A stretch of 32,295 nt of DNA from Granulicella sp. (lineage in GTDB: Bacteria; Acidobacteriota; Terriglobia; Terriglobales; Acidobacteriaceae). This document shows, in pieces, positions 16,366-24,110 of this stretch. Each line of letters starts with the position of its first letter. The first letter of the stretch is position 1. Under the pieces are notes generated by a model that did not search any database, had not been told where the DNA came from, and saw only the letters and a program-made list of their open reading frames with translations. The position numbers and the translations under genes were made by a program. The stretch lies in contig PKWK01000228.1 in assembly GCA_003133205.1 (NCBI GenBank), forward strand, positions 1-32,295. Direction: 5' to 3'.

Positions 16366-18240
16366 ATGGCTGATTATATCTACCTGCTAGAAAGCCGTCT
16401 TTCCCAGGCACAGCAGAAGGCAATTAAGGCGGTTCGGGAGATAGCCCGCGCGAAGGGGTTGACGGTATTTCTGGTGGGTGGTGCGGTTCGCGATCTGACC
16501 AGCGGCTCGCCCGTGCGTGATCTTGATGTAGTAGTTCAGGGAAACGCCCTCAAGCTCAAGAAAGATTTAGAAAAAACAGGCGGAGTGATCACCGGCGAGA
16601 TGGAGGCCGGGCAGGCGCTGTTTGTGCGTTTTCCGGGCAGCGTTCGGATGGAAATCGGAAGCACTCTTTCTGTCCACTACCCGAAGCCGGGCAAGCCGGT
16701 GGTGAAGCCAGCGACGATACTGGACGATCTGCGGCGGCGGGACTTCACGGCGAATGCGATGGCGCTGTCGCTGAACGAGGGGTCGTATGGGTTGCTGATG
16801 GATCCGCTGAACGGCGTGGCGGACATCGAGAACCGCGAGCTTCGGCTGGTGAGCAACTACGGCTTCATCGAGGACCCGGTGCGGATGATCCGGGCGGCCC
16901 GGTTTGCGGCGCGTCTGGGCTGGCAGATGGAAGAGAAGACCAGGGCGCGGTATGAGACGGGCAAGGCCGAGGGGTATATTTCGGCGCTGTCGACGTTTCT
17001 GCGCGGGTACGAGGCGGAAGAGATTGTGCACGAGGAAGACCCGCTTCGCGTGATGCGCGGGCTGGAGCACGAGGGCTGGATGAAGCACATTGCGCCGGCG
17101 TGGAGTTCTGCGAAGGCGAACGTGGCGGAACTGGAGAAGTTGCGCGAGGCGCAGATGCAGTTGCAGATGCGTGGAATCCACGCGGACCCGTCGTCGGCGC
17201 AGTTTCCTCTGCTGACGGCAAAGATGCCCTCCAAGGACGTGTCAGCGCTGAAGAGGAGCTTTCCGCGGCAGGGATTTGTGGAGAAGATCGAAGCGCTCGA
17301 GGCCGAGGCGAAGAAGTTTACGGCGGAGTTTAGCGCGAAGCAGGCAGCGACCCCCTCGCTGGCGTGGAAGATGCTGATGAGCGCCCGGCCGGAAGTGGTG
17401 CTGTGGGTTGCGTATTCGACCAAGAACGCGGCACTGCAGGCGAAGTTCAAGAACTTCTATACAGAGTGGCCACAGGCTCGGCAGAAGATTCCATACGTCC
17501 TGATGCAGGAGATGCGGATTGTTCCTGGAGTGGCCCGGTTCGATGAGTTGGTGGAGAAGCTGTTCTTCGAGTTGATGGACGGAAAGCTGGGCACCGTCGA
17601 GGAGATGAAGGCGTTTCTCGAGCCGTATTCGCCTCCTGCTCCACCGCCGCCGGTACATCTGCGCCGCGCTCGGGCGACGAAGAAGGAAGCCAAGGTTCCG
17701 AAGAGCCGCAAGAAGGCTGACACGGCCGAGGGGTTGCCGGAGGTTGCTGCCGGTGGTGATGCCGCAGTTGCTGCGGCAACCGCCGCAAAGGCTGGGGCAG
17801 AGAAGACCAAGGGTGCGGGTTCCAAGGCAGTCGAGGCGAAGGCTGCGGCTTCTGTGAAGGCTGCGGCGCCTGCGAAGGCCGCTGTTCCGGCGAAGCATGT
17901 TGCAGCCGGGAAAGGTGCGGCGCCAGCGAAGGCGGTTGCGGCCAAAGCTACGGCGAAGAAGCCGGTTGCGGCGAAGGCTCCGGCGAAGAAGGTCGCGGCC
18001 AAGCCGGTTGCAAAGAAGGCTGCTGCGAAGCCGGTCGCGAAGAAGGCTGCCCCTGCGAAGGTTGTGAAGAAGGTTGCAGCTAAGAAGAGTCCAGCAAAGG
18101 CTCCTGTGAAGGCGGCAGCGAAGAAGGTTGTGGCAAAGAAGATCGCTGCCAAGCCTGCGGCCAAGAGCGGAACCAAGGCTGGGGCGAAGGCTTCGGCGAA
18201 GAAGTCTTCGGCAAAGGCGCCAGCCAAGAAGAAGCGGTAA
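16366..18240 (+). CDS. CCA-adding/poly(A) polymerase-type nucleotidyltransferase with Lys/Ala-rich tail
   Basis: Class II tRNA nucleotidyltransferase family, adding CCA to tRNA 3' ends or, in some members, poly(A). The head has FLVGGAVRD (GG at 38-39), the two metal-binding Asp in DLDVVV (D52 and D54) and RRRDFTANAMA (R123-D126), then the neck region (EDPVRMIRAARFAARLGWQM) and a helical body to about 420. Unusually, about 200 residues follow: a Pro-rich hinge (PPAPPPPVHLRRARATKKE), then from about 475 nearly pure Lys/Ala/Pro/Val repeats such as AAKPVAKKAAAKPVAKKAAP. That resembles the basic tails of histone H1-like bacterial proteins and suggests nucleic-acid binding. The body and tail are in one uninterrupted frame. 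Whether it makes CCA or poly(A) cannot be settled from sequence alone. Confidence 0.88.
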   Translation: MADYIYLLESRLSQAQQKAIKAVREIARAKGLTVFLVGGAVRDLTSGSPVRDLDVVVQGNALKLKKDLEKTGGVITGEMEAGQALFVRFPGSVRMEIGSTLSVHYPKPGKPVVKPATILDDLRRRDFTANAMALSLNEGSYGLLMDPLNGVADIENRELRLVSNYGFIEDPVRMIRAARFAARLGWQMEEKTRARYETGKAEGYISALSTFLRGYEAEEIVHEEDPLRVMRGLEHEGWMKHIAPAWSSAKANVAELEKLREAQMQLQMRGIHADPSSAQFPLLTAKMPSKDVSALKRSFPRQGFVEKIEALEAEAKKFTAEFSAKQAATPSLAWKMLMSARPEVVLWVAYSTKNAALQAKFKNFYTEWPQARQKIPYVLMQEMRIVPGVARFDELVEKLFFELMDGKLGTVEEMKAFLEPYSPPAPPPPVHLRRARATKKEAKVPKSRKKADTAEGLPEVAAGGDAAVAAATAAKAGAEKTKGAGSKAVEAKAAASVKAAAPAKAAVPAKHVAAGKGAAPAKAVAAKATAKKPVAAKAPAKKVAAKPVAKKAAAKPVAKKAAPAKVVKKVAAKKSPAKAPVKAAAKKVVAKKIAAKPAAKSGTKAGAKASAKKSSAKAPAKKKR

Positions 18241-18277
18241 AGACGGCGTACCAGGTTGCTGAGAGTGCATTGTGAGA

Positions 18278-18306
18278 GCCCCACATTTCCCATCGAGATG
18301 TGGGGC
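18278..18306. repeat. Hairpin repeat (GAGATGTGGGGCA family), copy 1
   Basis: GCCCCACAT (18278-18286) pairs perfectly with ATGTGGGGC (18298-18306). It lies 38 bases after the nucleotidyltransferase stop and may also act as its terminator, although the following bases (AGAATTATTT) are only moderately T-rich. A relative ending in the same CGAGATGTGGGGCA occurs near 22254. Confidence 0.65.
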
Positions 18307-18425
18307 AGAATTATTTGTAGCCTCGATAGGCTGGACTGCGGATTCGGCGGCTGCATCTCATGTGTGGGGCTATGCGGCTTCAGTGAGCTGCTTGCCGATG
18401 TGGACGGTGGTCGAGGAGGAACGCG

Positions 18426-19016
18426 ATGGTGGTTGCGGTGCTTCTGGGGTCGATGCGGAGCGAGCGATTGGGAGACCGGGCGGCGAAGTGGGTGATCGCA
18501 CAGCTTCGCGGGCGCGGGCATGAGGCGGCGCTGGTGGATGCGGCGGCGCTCGAGTTGCCGCTGCTCGACAGGATGTGGAAGGAGATCAAGAAGAACCCTC
18601 CGGCGAAGGACGCGAAACTGCACGCAAAGCTTGCGCCGCTTGCGGAGTTGTATGCGCGGGTGGATGGCTTCTGCATTGTGAGCGCGGAGTACAACCACAG
18701 CGTTCCGCCGGGGCTGACCAACCTGATCGACTATTTTCTGGAGGAGTATTTCTGGAGGCCGTCGGCGATTGTGTGCTATTCGGCGGCGTCGTTTGGGGGC
18801 GTGCGGGCGGCGATGCAGTTGCGCGCGCTGCTGCCGGAGGTGGGCATGCCGCCGATTCCGTCGATTCTGGCGATTCCTTCGATCGCCTCTGCGCTGAGCA
18901 AGGATGGGCAGGCGTTGACGCAAGAGCTTGCGGAGGGGTCAGGGAAGTTCTTCGATGAGTTCGAGTGGTATATGCGGTCTATGAAGGCGGAGCGGGCGAA
19001 GGGTGTTCCGTATTAG
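18426..19016 (+). CDS. NADPH-dependent FMN reductase-like flavoprotein
   Basis: The 196-residue product has the flavodoxin-like fold of the NAD(P)H-dependent FMN reductase/azoreductase family. The FMN phosphate loop is GSMRSERLGDRAAKW (from residue 8). The conserved SAEYNHSVPPGLTNLIDYFL (from about 80) is the flavin isoalloxazine-side motif, and SAASFGGVRAAMQLRALLPE (from about 118) is the second conserved block. Members reduce flavins, quinones or chromate with NAD(P)H; the natural acceptor is unknown here. The start is supported by GAGGAGG 6 bases upstream. There is no signal peptide, so it is cytoplasmic. It converges on the oxidase subunit III gene. Confidence 0.9.
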   Translation: MVVAVLLGSMRSERLGDRAAKWVIAQLRGRGHEAALVDAAALELPLLDRMWKEIKKNPPAKDAKLHAKLAPLAELYARVDGFCIVSAEYNHSVPPGLTNLIDYFLEEYFWRPSAIVCYSAASFGGVRAAMQLRALLPEVGMPPIPSILAIPSIASALSKDGQALTQELAEGSGKFFDEFEWYMRSMKAERAKGVPY

Positions 19017-19035
19017 TTGAGGCATGGAGCTGCGT

Positions 19036-19818
19036 TTATTGGCAGAAAGCGAGGATGCTGAACAGGCAGAGCCAGAGCGCGCCCATGGAGTGCCAGTACC
19101 AGGCAACTGTGTCGACCATGATCTGGCGGTTTTCGACGCTCTTGAAGGCGAAGAGGCCGATGACTGCGGCGAAGAGACCAGCAACTCCGGCGGCGAGATG
19201 GAAGGCGTGAGCGTAGGTGATGATGTAGAACGAATGGCTACTGCTGCTGCTCGATTTGAACGGCGATCCGAGTGCGGCGAGCTGATGCCATGCGAGCATC
19301 TGGCCGGCGAGGAAGAGCGACCCGAGGGCCAGTGTTGCGAGTAGCCAGGGCAGCGCACGGCGCGAGGTGGGCTTGCCGAGGCCGAACCACTCTTCCATGG
19401 CGTCGATCTCGTGAAACATGTGGCGGCGTGCGAATTCGACCGTGACGGAACTGAGCAGCAGGATGGCGGTGTTGAGCCAGAGGATCGGCGGGATGGTGGT
19501 GGGGAGCCAGGCGTTGATGTAGTGGTTGTAGGCGTCGATGTGGTGGGTGGTCTGCGAGACGAAGAAGACGCTGACGATGCCCACGAAGAACATGAAGACG
19601 GCGCCGAGGGCGAAGAGGAGGCCGAGGCGGTAAGTCGTGAGGCGTTCGCCGGGGCGGCGATGCGGGCGAGGGGACTCGTTGCCGTTGTCGTTGTCGCCTC
19701 CACCGCCGGTGCGCTTGAGGTCGCGGCCGTTCGGCGGACGTCGGCCATGGCCGCCATCGTTCTCTTCGATGCGGCGGGGACGACGTTCGAGATCGGGGGG
19801 CGTGATGATGGCGGGCAA
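19036..19818 (-). CDS. Heme-copper oxidase subunit III, solitary
   Basis: Subunit III of cytochrome c/quinol oxidases, an inner-membrane protein that stabilises subunit I. The 260-residue product has a long hydrophilic N-terminus (about 1-60, rich in Arg, Pro, Gly, Asp and Asn), then five hydrophobic helices, as in the five-helix subset of the family: LGLLFALGAVFMFFVGIVSV, the helix with the conserved Glu (AILLLSSVTVEFARRHMF), TLALGSLFLAGQMLAWHQL, YAHAFHLAAGVAGLFAAVIG and the last with DTVAWYWHSMGALWLCLFSI. No ATG fits; I start at TTG 19818 because GAGGTG lies 5 bases before it and a stop lies just upstream in frame. No subunit I or II gene is in the window, so it must partner an oxidase encoded elsewhere. 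Confidence 0.88.
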   Translation of the reverse strand: MPAIITPPDLERRPRRIEENDGGHGRRPPNGRDLKRTGGGGDNDNGNESPRPHRRPGERLTTYRLGLLFALGAVFMFFVGIVSVFFVSQTTHHIDAYNHYINAWLPTTIPPILWLNTAILLLSSVTVEFARRHMFHEIDAMEEWFGLGKPTSRRALPWLLATLALGSLFLAGQMLAWHQLAALGSPFKSSSSSSHSFYIITYAHAFHLAAGVAGLFAAVIGLFAFKSVENRQIMVDTVAWYWHSMGALWLCLFSILAFCQ

Positions 19819-19978
19819 GAAGTCACCTCATGGCGCACGCGATGGGTCGAGCTTACTAGGAATGTTGTTCTGTGACTACTGCGATTGCGAAGAGCCTTCC
19901 ATCGCGTTGAAATCGCAGGGGCGCGAAGAACGCGATTGTGGGATTGGATGCGCGATTCTGCGAGATGGAAGCGCAGCG

Positions 19979-20026
19979 AAGGCAACCCACCCTTTCAGCA
20001 AAAGGAGCTGAAAGGATGGGCCACCC
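19979..20026. repeat. Dispersed hairpin repeat (AAGGCAACCCACCC family), copy 2
   Basis: It has the same ends as the copy at 13571. Here the stem is CCCACCCTTTCAGC (19986-19999) with GCTGAAAGGATGGG (20007-20020). The inner CAGC/GCTG pair replaces the GC/GC of copy 1, so pairing is kept while sequence differs. It lies in the divergent spacer between oxidase subunit III and the GH51 gene. Confidence 0.75.
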
Positions 20027-20079
20027 GGCGCTCCACCCGGATTGGTGGCGCTACTCCCATCTGATATCTTGGCCGAGCC

Positions 20080-21783
20080 ATGAAAATCACTCGCCGCGCT
20101 GCACTCAAGTCCTCCGCCCTCGCCGCCACCGCCCTGGCCCTTCGTGGCTCGAACCTGTTCTCGCAGGCCTCCACCGCCGTCGATGCCCACATCGACATTC
20201 TGCCCGCCGAGCCGATCGGCACCATCTCGCCGGAGATCTACTCGCACTTCATCGAGCACCTCGGCGGCGTGATCTACGACGGCGTTTGGGTTGGTCCCGA
20301 CTCCAAGATTCCGAACACCCACGGCATTCGTAAGGCCTTCATCGACACCATGCGCGCCGTGCAGGCTCCCGTGCTCCGCTGGCCCGGCGGCTGCTTCGCC
20401 GATTCGTACGACTGGCGCGACGGTCTCGGCGCGGCTGCTAAACGTCCCGCGCGCACCGGTTTTTGGGGACAGCAGGACTCCAACGCGTACGGCCTGCACG
20501 AGTTCATGCACACCTGCCGCGCTATCGGCTGCAAGCCTTACCTTGCGGCCGACATGCGTTCGCTGCCGGCTCGCGACTTCTACCAGGAGATCGAGTACTG
20601 CAACGCGCCCGCGGGCAACGTCCCTTCGAACTCGGCCGCGCCCGCGGTGCCCAACGCGCTTGCCGCACAGCGCGCGGCGAATGGCGATGTTGAGCCCTTC
20701 AACGTCGACCTCTGGGGCGTCGGCAACGAGAGTTGGGGCTGCGGCGGCAACCTCGTTCCCGAGGAGTACGCCGCGATGTTCCGCCGCTTCACTGCGTGGA
20801 CGCCGAGCTACTCGCGCACGCCGCTGCGCTTCGTTGCGGTCGGGCCGAATGGGGACGATGTCGACTGGACGCGGCGGCTGTTCAAGTCGCTGTACGCCAA
20901 CTCGGAGCGCCGCCATCTGTTCGGCCTCTCGGTGCACTACTACACGTCCGGCAGCCCTTCGCAGTTCGCTGCCGGCGACGCGCTGAACTTCAATACCGAC
21001 GACTTCTACGACCTGCTGACCCGCGCCAGCATCATGGAGCGCGTCGTCACCGACCACTGGCAGGCTATCGGCAATACCTCCGAGCCCGGCCAGTCCAAGG
21101 TCAAGCTCGTCGTCGACGAGTGGGGCGCGTGGTACGGCAAAGGCACCGAACTCGCTCCGCAGTACAACCTCTCGCAGCAATCGACTATGCGCGATGCGCT
21201 GCTCACTGGGATCACGCTCGACATCTTCCAGCGGCATGCGGATAAGGTCGCCGTCGCGAATGTGGCGCAGTCGATCAACTGCATCCACTCGCTGATGCTG
21301 GCGCAGGAGGACAAGTTCACCGTCACGCCGACGTTCCACGTCTTCCAGATGTACCTGCCGCATCGCGGGGCGCTGGCCGTGCGTGCCGAATTCTCCGCGC
21401 CCGCGATTCGCAACCCGCTGGCCAACGCGCCGATTCCGGTCGGCGGCAACAGCTATACGGGGTCGCTCGAGGCGGTGAAACTGCTGGCTGGGCTATCCGG
21501 CTCGGCGTCCATCTCGGCGACGAACCCGAAGCTGATGACGTTGACGGTCGTGAATCCGCACATCGACCGGCCAGTTACTACCGAGATCGCTGTCAGCGGT
21601 GCTGCCATCGCCAGCTACACCGGAGCGGTTCTCGTCGAGGCCGATGTGCATGCCCACAACGACTTCGCTCATCCGAATGCTGTGCATCCGAACCCGGCAA
21701 CCACTGCGTCGCCGATGGGTGGGCGGCTTACTCATACGTTCCCGGCGGCCAGCGTGACTACGCTCCAGTTGACGCTTGCGTAG
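20080..21783 (+). CDS. Tat-exported GH51 alpha-L-arabinofuranosidase
   Basis: Removes terminal arabinofuranosyl groups from arabinan, arabinoxylan or related polymers. The 567-residue product opens with a twin-arginine signal (MKITRRAALKSSALAATALA), so it is exported folded. The barrel has the family marks: SHFIEHLGGVIYDGVW (from about 51), LRWPGGCFADSYDWRDGLG (from about 102), acid/base E217 in WGVGNESWGCGG and nucleophile E347 in VVDEWGAWYG. A C-terminal beta-sandwich follows from about 440, as in other GH51 enzymes. Length and motifs are complete. No strong ribosome binding site is visible before ATG 20080. It is monocistronic as far as can be seen; the GH2 enzyme at 2851 is the only other clear glycoside hydrolase in the window. 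Confidence 0.93.
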   Translation: MKITRRAALKSSALAATALALRGSNLFSQASTAVDAHIDILPAEPIGTISPEIYSHFIEHLGGVIYDGVWVGPDSKIPNTHGIRKAFIDTMRAVQAPVLRWPGGCFADSYDWRDGLGAAAKRPARTGFWGQQDSNAYGLHEFMHTCRAIGCKPYLAADMRSLPARDFYQEIEYCNAPAGNVPSNSAAPAVPNALAAQRAANGDVEPFNVDLWGVGNESWGCGGNLVPEEYAAMFRRFTAWTPSYSRTPLRFVAVGPNGDDVDWTRRLFKSLYANSERRHLFGLSVHYYTSGSPSQFAAGDALNFNTDDFYDLLTRASIMERVVTDHWQAIGNTSEPGQSKVKLVVDEWGAWYGKGTELAPQYNLSQQSTMRDALLTGITLDIFQRHADKVAVANVAQSINCIHSLMLAQEDKFTVTPTFHVFQMYLPHRGALAVRAEFSAPAIRNPLANAPIPVGGNSYTGSLEAVKLLAGLSGSASISATNPKLMTLTVVNPHIDRPVTTEIAVSGAAIASYTGAVLVEADVHAHNDFAHPNAVHPNPATTASPMGGRLTHTFPAASVTTLQLTLA

Positions 21784-21941
21784 GGGGCGGTTGGGTACCC
21801 CCACCCCCCGTACTTAGGTCCTAAGGTCCTTCTTCTAAAGGGCTTAGGTCCAAATTGTGGAGTCTAATTTATTGTCAGGTACGCCAAGCAAAGGGGTTAG
21901 CCGTAAACTATCCCGGAATAAGGGGTTATGGGTTAAATGCG

Positions 21942-21985
21942 AAAGGCTGCGGGGTTTGCGCTTGGGCGCTCGCCTTGCAGCCTTT
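21942..21985 (+). terminator. Hairpin with T-rich tail, possible GH51 terminator
   Basis: AAAGGCTGC (21942-21950) pairs perfectly with GCAGCCTTT (21977-21985) around a 26-base, G+C-rich loop, followed by TATCTTT. It is about 160 bases beyond the GH51 stop. The large loop and distance make this only a moderate terminator call. Confidence 0.4.
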
Positions 21986-22118
21986 TATCTTTACTAACTA
22001 CCTTAATCATAGCAGGTTGACCATAACTACTATGCCAACTATTTTCCTTAGGTGAGATGGGCGTAAGTATCTGGTGGAGATGGAGTTGGGGGACGAAAAT
22101 AAATATGGTTGTGAGCGG

Positions 22119-22167
22119 AGGGACTTGACAGCCTGGGGTGAACCCCTGGAGTGAGACAAAAGTCCCT
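22119..22167. repeat. Nested inverted-repeat element
   Basis: The outer stem AGGGACTT (22119-22126) with AAGTCCCT (22160-22167) is perfect. Inside it GGGGT (22135-22139) pairs with ACCCC (22142-22146). The nested layout on either strand could form a structured RNA or be a dispersed repeat. No gene overlaps it. Confidence 0.55.
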
Positions 22168-22238
22168 GTTTGCCCTTCTTTGGGTTTTGGGAAGGTTGAT
22201 GAGAGATCCCCCATCTAAGTGAGGTCTGTGGCGCTCCA

Positions 22239-22270
22239 CCCACATCTCAGAGGCGAGATGTGGGGCACCC
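22239..22270. repeat. Hairpin repeat (GAGATGTGGGGCA family), copy 2
   Basis: CCCACATCTC (22239-22248) pairs with GAGATGTGGG (22255-22264), followed by GCACCCAGTT. The related copy is at 18278. The trailing CACCCAGTT is also found after the hairpin at 13571-13616, linking the two repeat families. Confidence 0.65.
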
Positions 22271-22299
22271 AGTTTGTCACCCAGTTTTGTGGGCGGGGG

Positions 22300-23361
22300 C
22301 TAGCGTTGGAGGTCGCCGGGCTTTTCTGGGAGGCCGGGTTGGTCGAGGAATTGGGCGGTGGTGGCGGGGCCTAGGTTCTTCCAGTCCTGGAGGACCCAGA
22401 CTAGTTTCTTGTCGGGGGTTACTTCGATGGCCTGGATGATGTTGGGGCGGTCCTCGGCTTTGACTCCGCCGGTGGAACTGAAGATGACCGTGTTGCCGTT
22501 GGCGAGGCGCTCGGAGGTTTGGACGTTGTGCAGGACGATGTTGGGGGGAAGGTCGGCCTGGGTGAACTCCCATACGGTTTCGGACTTGGGGTTGACTTCG
22601 CGGACGAGCGGGCCGTGCTCGTCGGTGATGAGAGTGTTGCCGTTGTGCAGGCGCACGGCGGCCCAGGGCGTGGGGATGTCGTAGAACCAGATCTGCTTGA
22701 AGTGCTTGTCGTACTCGACCACCTTGTTGAGCTTGAGGAAGGGCAACAGGTAGGTGCCCGCGGCGGTGATGCGGATGCGGCGGAACTGCGGGTGGACGGT
22801 CTTGGGGTCGGTGAGGCTCTCGGCGGGGAGATCGTGTTCGACGTCGACCTTGCCGGACTTCTTCTCGATGATCATGAGCTTGGGCGGGAGGCCGTTCTGG
22901 ACGATGAGGACCTTGTCGAGATCGATGGGCTGGCAACTGTGGACTTCGGTGCCGGCGGGCGCGTCATATTGCCAGACGATCTCCTTTTTTGGGTTGACCT
23001 CTTCGACCTGGAACTGGCGGGTGAAGAGGATGTTTCCGTTGGAGAGCATCCAGACGTCGTCGATCTCGCCGCCGGGGCCGGTGGAGTAGTTCCAGATGAC
23101 CTGGCCATGGTTGACGAGGAGGAGCTTGTTATAGCCCTCGCCGGCGTAGAGCATCGGATGCTCGGCTAGGCCGTGGCCGGGGAGGTTGGGCTTGGTGGTG
23201 GGGTCAGGCCAGGTGCGCTCGACGGGGTGTTCGTCCGGGCCGAGGGCTGGGACACCGAAGGCGGTGAAGCGCGGGAGGATGCGGAGCATGGGGGAGCCAG
23301 TTGCGGCAGCGAAGAGGAATGGGGTGAGGGCGAGGATCGGGACTAGGGTGCGGGGGCGCAT
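22300..23361 (-). CDS. Secreted beta-propeller protein (PQQ/arylsulfotransferase-like)
   Basis: A 353-residue product starting at MRPRTLVPILALTPFLFAAA (signal peptide), with GGAG 9 bases upstream. The frame is open far beyond this start, but the extra sequence would run through the divergent gene and is not used. The mature part is a series of blade-like repeats alternating a Gly/Asn turn with a VxWxY strand: KLLLVNHGQVIWNYSTGPGG, MLSNGNILFTRQFQVEEVNP, KKEIVWQYDAPAG, RLHNGNTLITDEHGPLVREV, NPKSETVWEF and RLANGNTVIFSST. This spacing is typical of PQQ-like and arylsulfate sulfotransferase-like propellers. No active-site residues can be assigned, so enzyme or binding function is open. Confidence 0.8.
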   Translation of the reverse strand: MRPRTLVPILALTPFLFAAATGSPMLRILPRFTAFGVPALGPDEHPVERTWPDPTTKPNLPGHGLAEHPMLYAGEGYNKLLLVNHGQVIWNYSTGPGGEIDDVWMLSNGNILFTRQFQVEEVNPKKEIVWQYDAPAGTEVHSCQPIDLDKVLIVQNGLPPKLMIIEKKSGKVDVEHDLPAESLTDPKTVHPQFRRIRITAAGTYLLPFLKLNKVVEYDKHFKQIWFYDIPTPWAAVRLHNGNTLITDEHGPLVREVNPKSETVWEFTQADLPPNIVLHNVQTSERLANGNTVIFSSTGGVKAEDRPNIIQAIEVTPDKKLVWVLQDWKNLGPATTAQFLDQPGLPEKPGDLQR

Positions 23362-23446
23362 CGGGAATTCTCCGGGGACTGGAGGGAGATTATAACGGCG
23401 GGGCGTTCGGATATGCTGTCTGAAGCGAACTGGAGGAGGACGGGAT

Positions 23447-23803
23447 ATGCTTCGGATGCTTTTGCATTGGATATTGAATGCGGCTGCGTTGCTGATTGTG
23501 GCGCACTTTGTGCAGGGATTTGTGGTGAGCGACCTGACGTCCGCGTTGATTGCGGTGATCGTGATTGGGCTGCTGAACGCGACGTTTGGGCTGGTGCTGA
23601 AGATCGTTACGTTGCCGCTGGGGATCTTGAGCTTCGGGATATTCTTCCTGGTGATCAACGCGGTGATGCTGAAGTTTGCGAGCGGTTTTGTGCCGGGCTT
23701 CCAGGTGCTGACGTTCAAGGCGGCGTTTCTGGGCGCGCTGGCGCTGGCGGTGCTGCATCTGCTGTTCGGGTTTCTTACGCCGAAGCGGCGACGCACTTCG
23801 TAG
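23447..23803 (+). CDS. Small four-helix membrane protein of the phage-holin IV/YvlD type
   Basis: The 118-residue product is almost wholly hydrophobic with four predicted helices: LHWILNAAALLIVAHFV, SALIAVIVIGLLNATFG, FGIFFLVINAVMLKFAS and AAFLGALALAVLHLLFGF, ending in the basic LTPKRRRTS. The pattern GFVVSDLTSALIAV and LPLGILSFGIFFLVINA matches the widespread chromosomal family annotated as phage holin family 4, like B. subtilis YvlD. Despite the name, members are ordinary chromosomal proteins and there is no phage context here. GGAGG lies 8 bases before the ATG. It is divergent from the propeller gene and 7 bases before the next start. Confidence 0.88.
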   Translation: MLRMLLHWILNAAALLIVAHFVQGFVVSDLTSALIAVIVIGLLNATFGLVLKIVTLPLGILSFGIFFLVINAVMLKFASGFVPGFQVLTFKAAFLGALALAVLHLLFGFLTPKRRRTS

Positions 23804-23810
23804 TGGAGGG

Positions 23811-24110
23811 ATGAGGTTGAACCTGACGATTGCGGCGATCCGGAGTGGGACGGACCCGGTGGGCAAACTGCCGGAGGCGGCGTTCCATCGCACGCTGGAG
23901 ACGCCGCTCGGCTGCCCGAAGTGCGATGTGAGCTACAACCTGGTGGTGGATTGGGAGCGGGCGACCTCGCGATGGTTCGAAGAGGAGTCGCGCGGGCTGA
24001 TCCGGATGCTGAAGAAGGCGATCCAGATGGGGCACGGGTCGGGGCACCGCGTGTCTCATTTTGAGACTTCGGGTGTGGTGGTGAAGAGCTTTACGAAGAG
24101 CGAGGGCTAG
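23811..24110 (+). CDS. Small CxxC protein of unknown function
   Basis: The 99-residue product follows the holin-like gene by 7 bases with GGAGGG just before its ATG, so the two are likely one transcript. It contains one CPKC pair (near residue 35-38) in TPLGCPKCDVSYNLVVDWER, too few Cys for a classical zinc ribbon alone, and several His (MGHGSGHRVSHFE) near the C-terminus that could complete a metal site. WERATSRWFEEESRGLIRML looks like an amphipathic helix. No family is recognised. The stop shares CTAG with a doubtful frame on the other strand. Confidence 0.65.
   Translation: MRLNLTIAAIRSGTDPVGKLPEAAFHRTLETPLGCPKCDVSYNLVVDWERATSRWFEEESRGLIRMLKKAIQMGHGSGHRVSHFETSGVVVKSFTKSEG

Larger units (their letters stand above)
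21784..22299. other. Gene-free, repeat-rich spacer after the GH51 gene
   Basis: No credible gene; short open frames here are AT-rich and featureless. From the left it holds GGGTACCCCCACCCCCC (21793-21809), two direct copies of CTTAGGTCC (21813-21821 and 21843-21851), a lower-G+C stretch to about 22050, the hairpin at 21942-21985, the nested stem at 22119-22167 and the GAGATGTGGGGCA repeat at 22239-22270. The GGGTACCCCC-type start also occurs in the spacer at 31348-31702, which suggests that both are mosaics of dispersed repeats. Confidence 0.6.

Noticed and set aside
17242..18923. Long open frames on the minus strand opposite the nucleotidyltransferase tail
   Set aside because: They are made of Leu/Arg or Phe/Ala runs that mirror the Lys/Ala codons of the tail. 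No signal, motif or ribosome binding site supports them.
21855..22245. Short open frames on both strands in the spacer after the GH51 gene
   Set aside because: They overlap hairpin repeats and lack ribosome binding sites or family features, so they are treated as non-coding.
23447..23803. Prophage remnant based on the holin-like gene
   Set aside because: The family is a common chromosomal membrane protein group, and no lysin, portal, capsid or integrase gene lies nearby.
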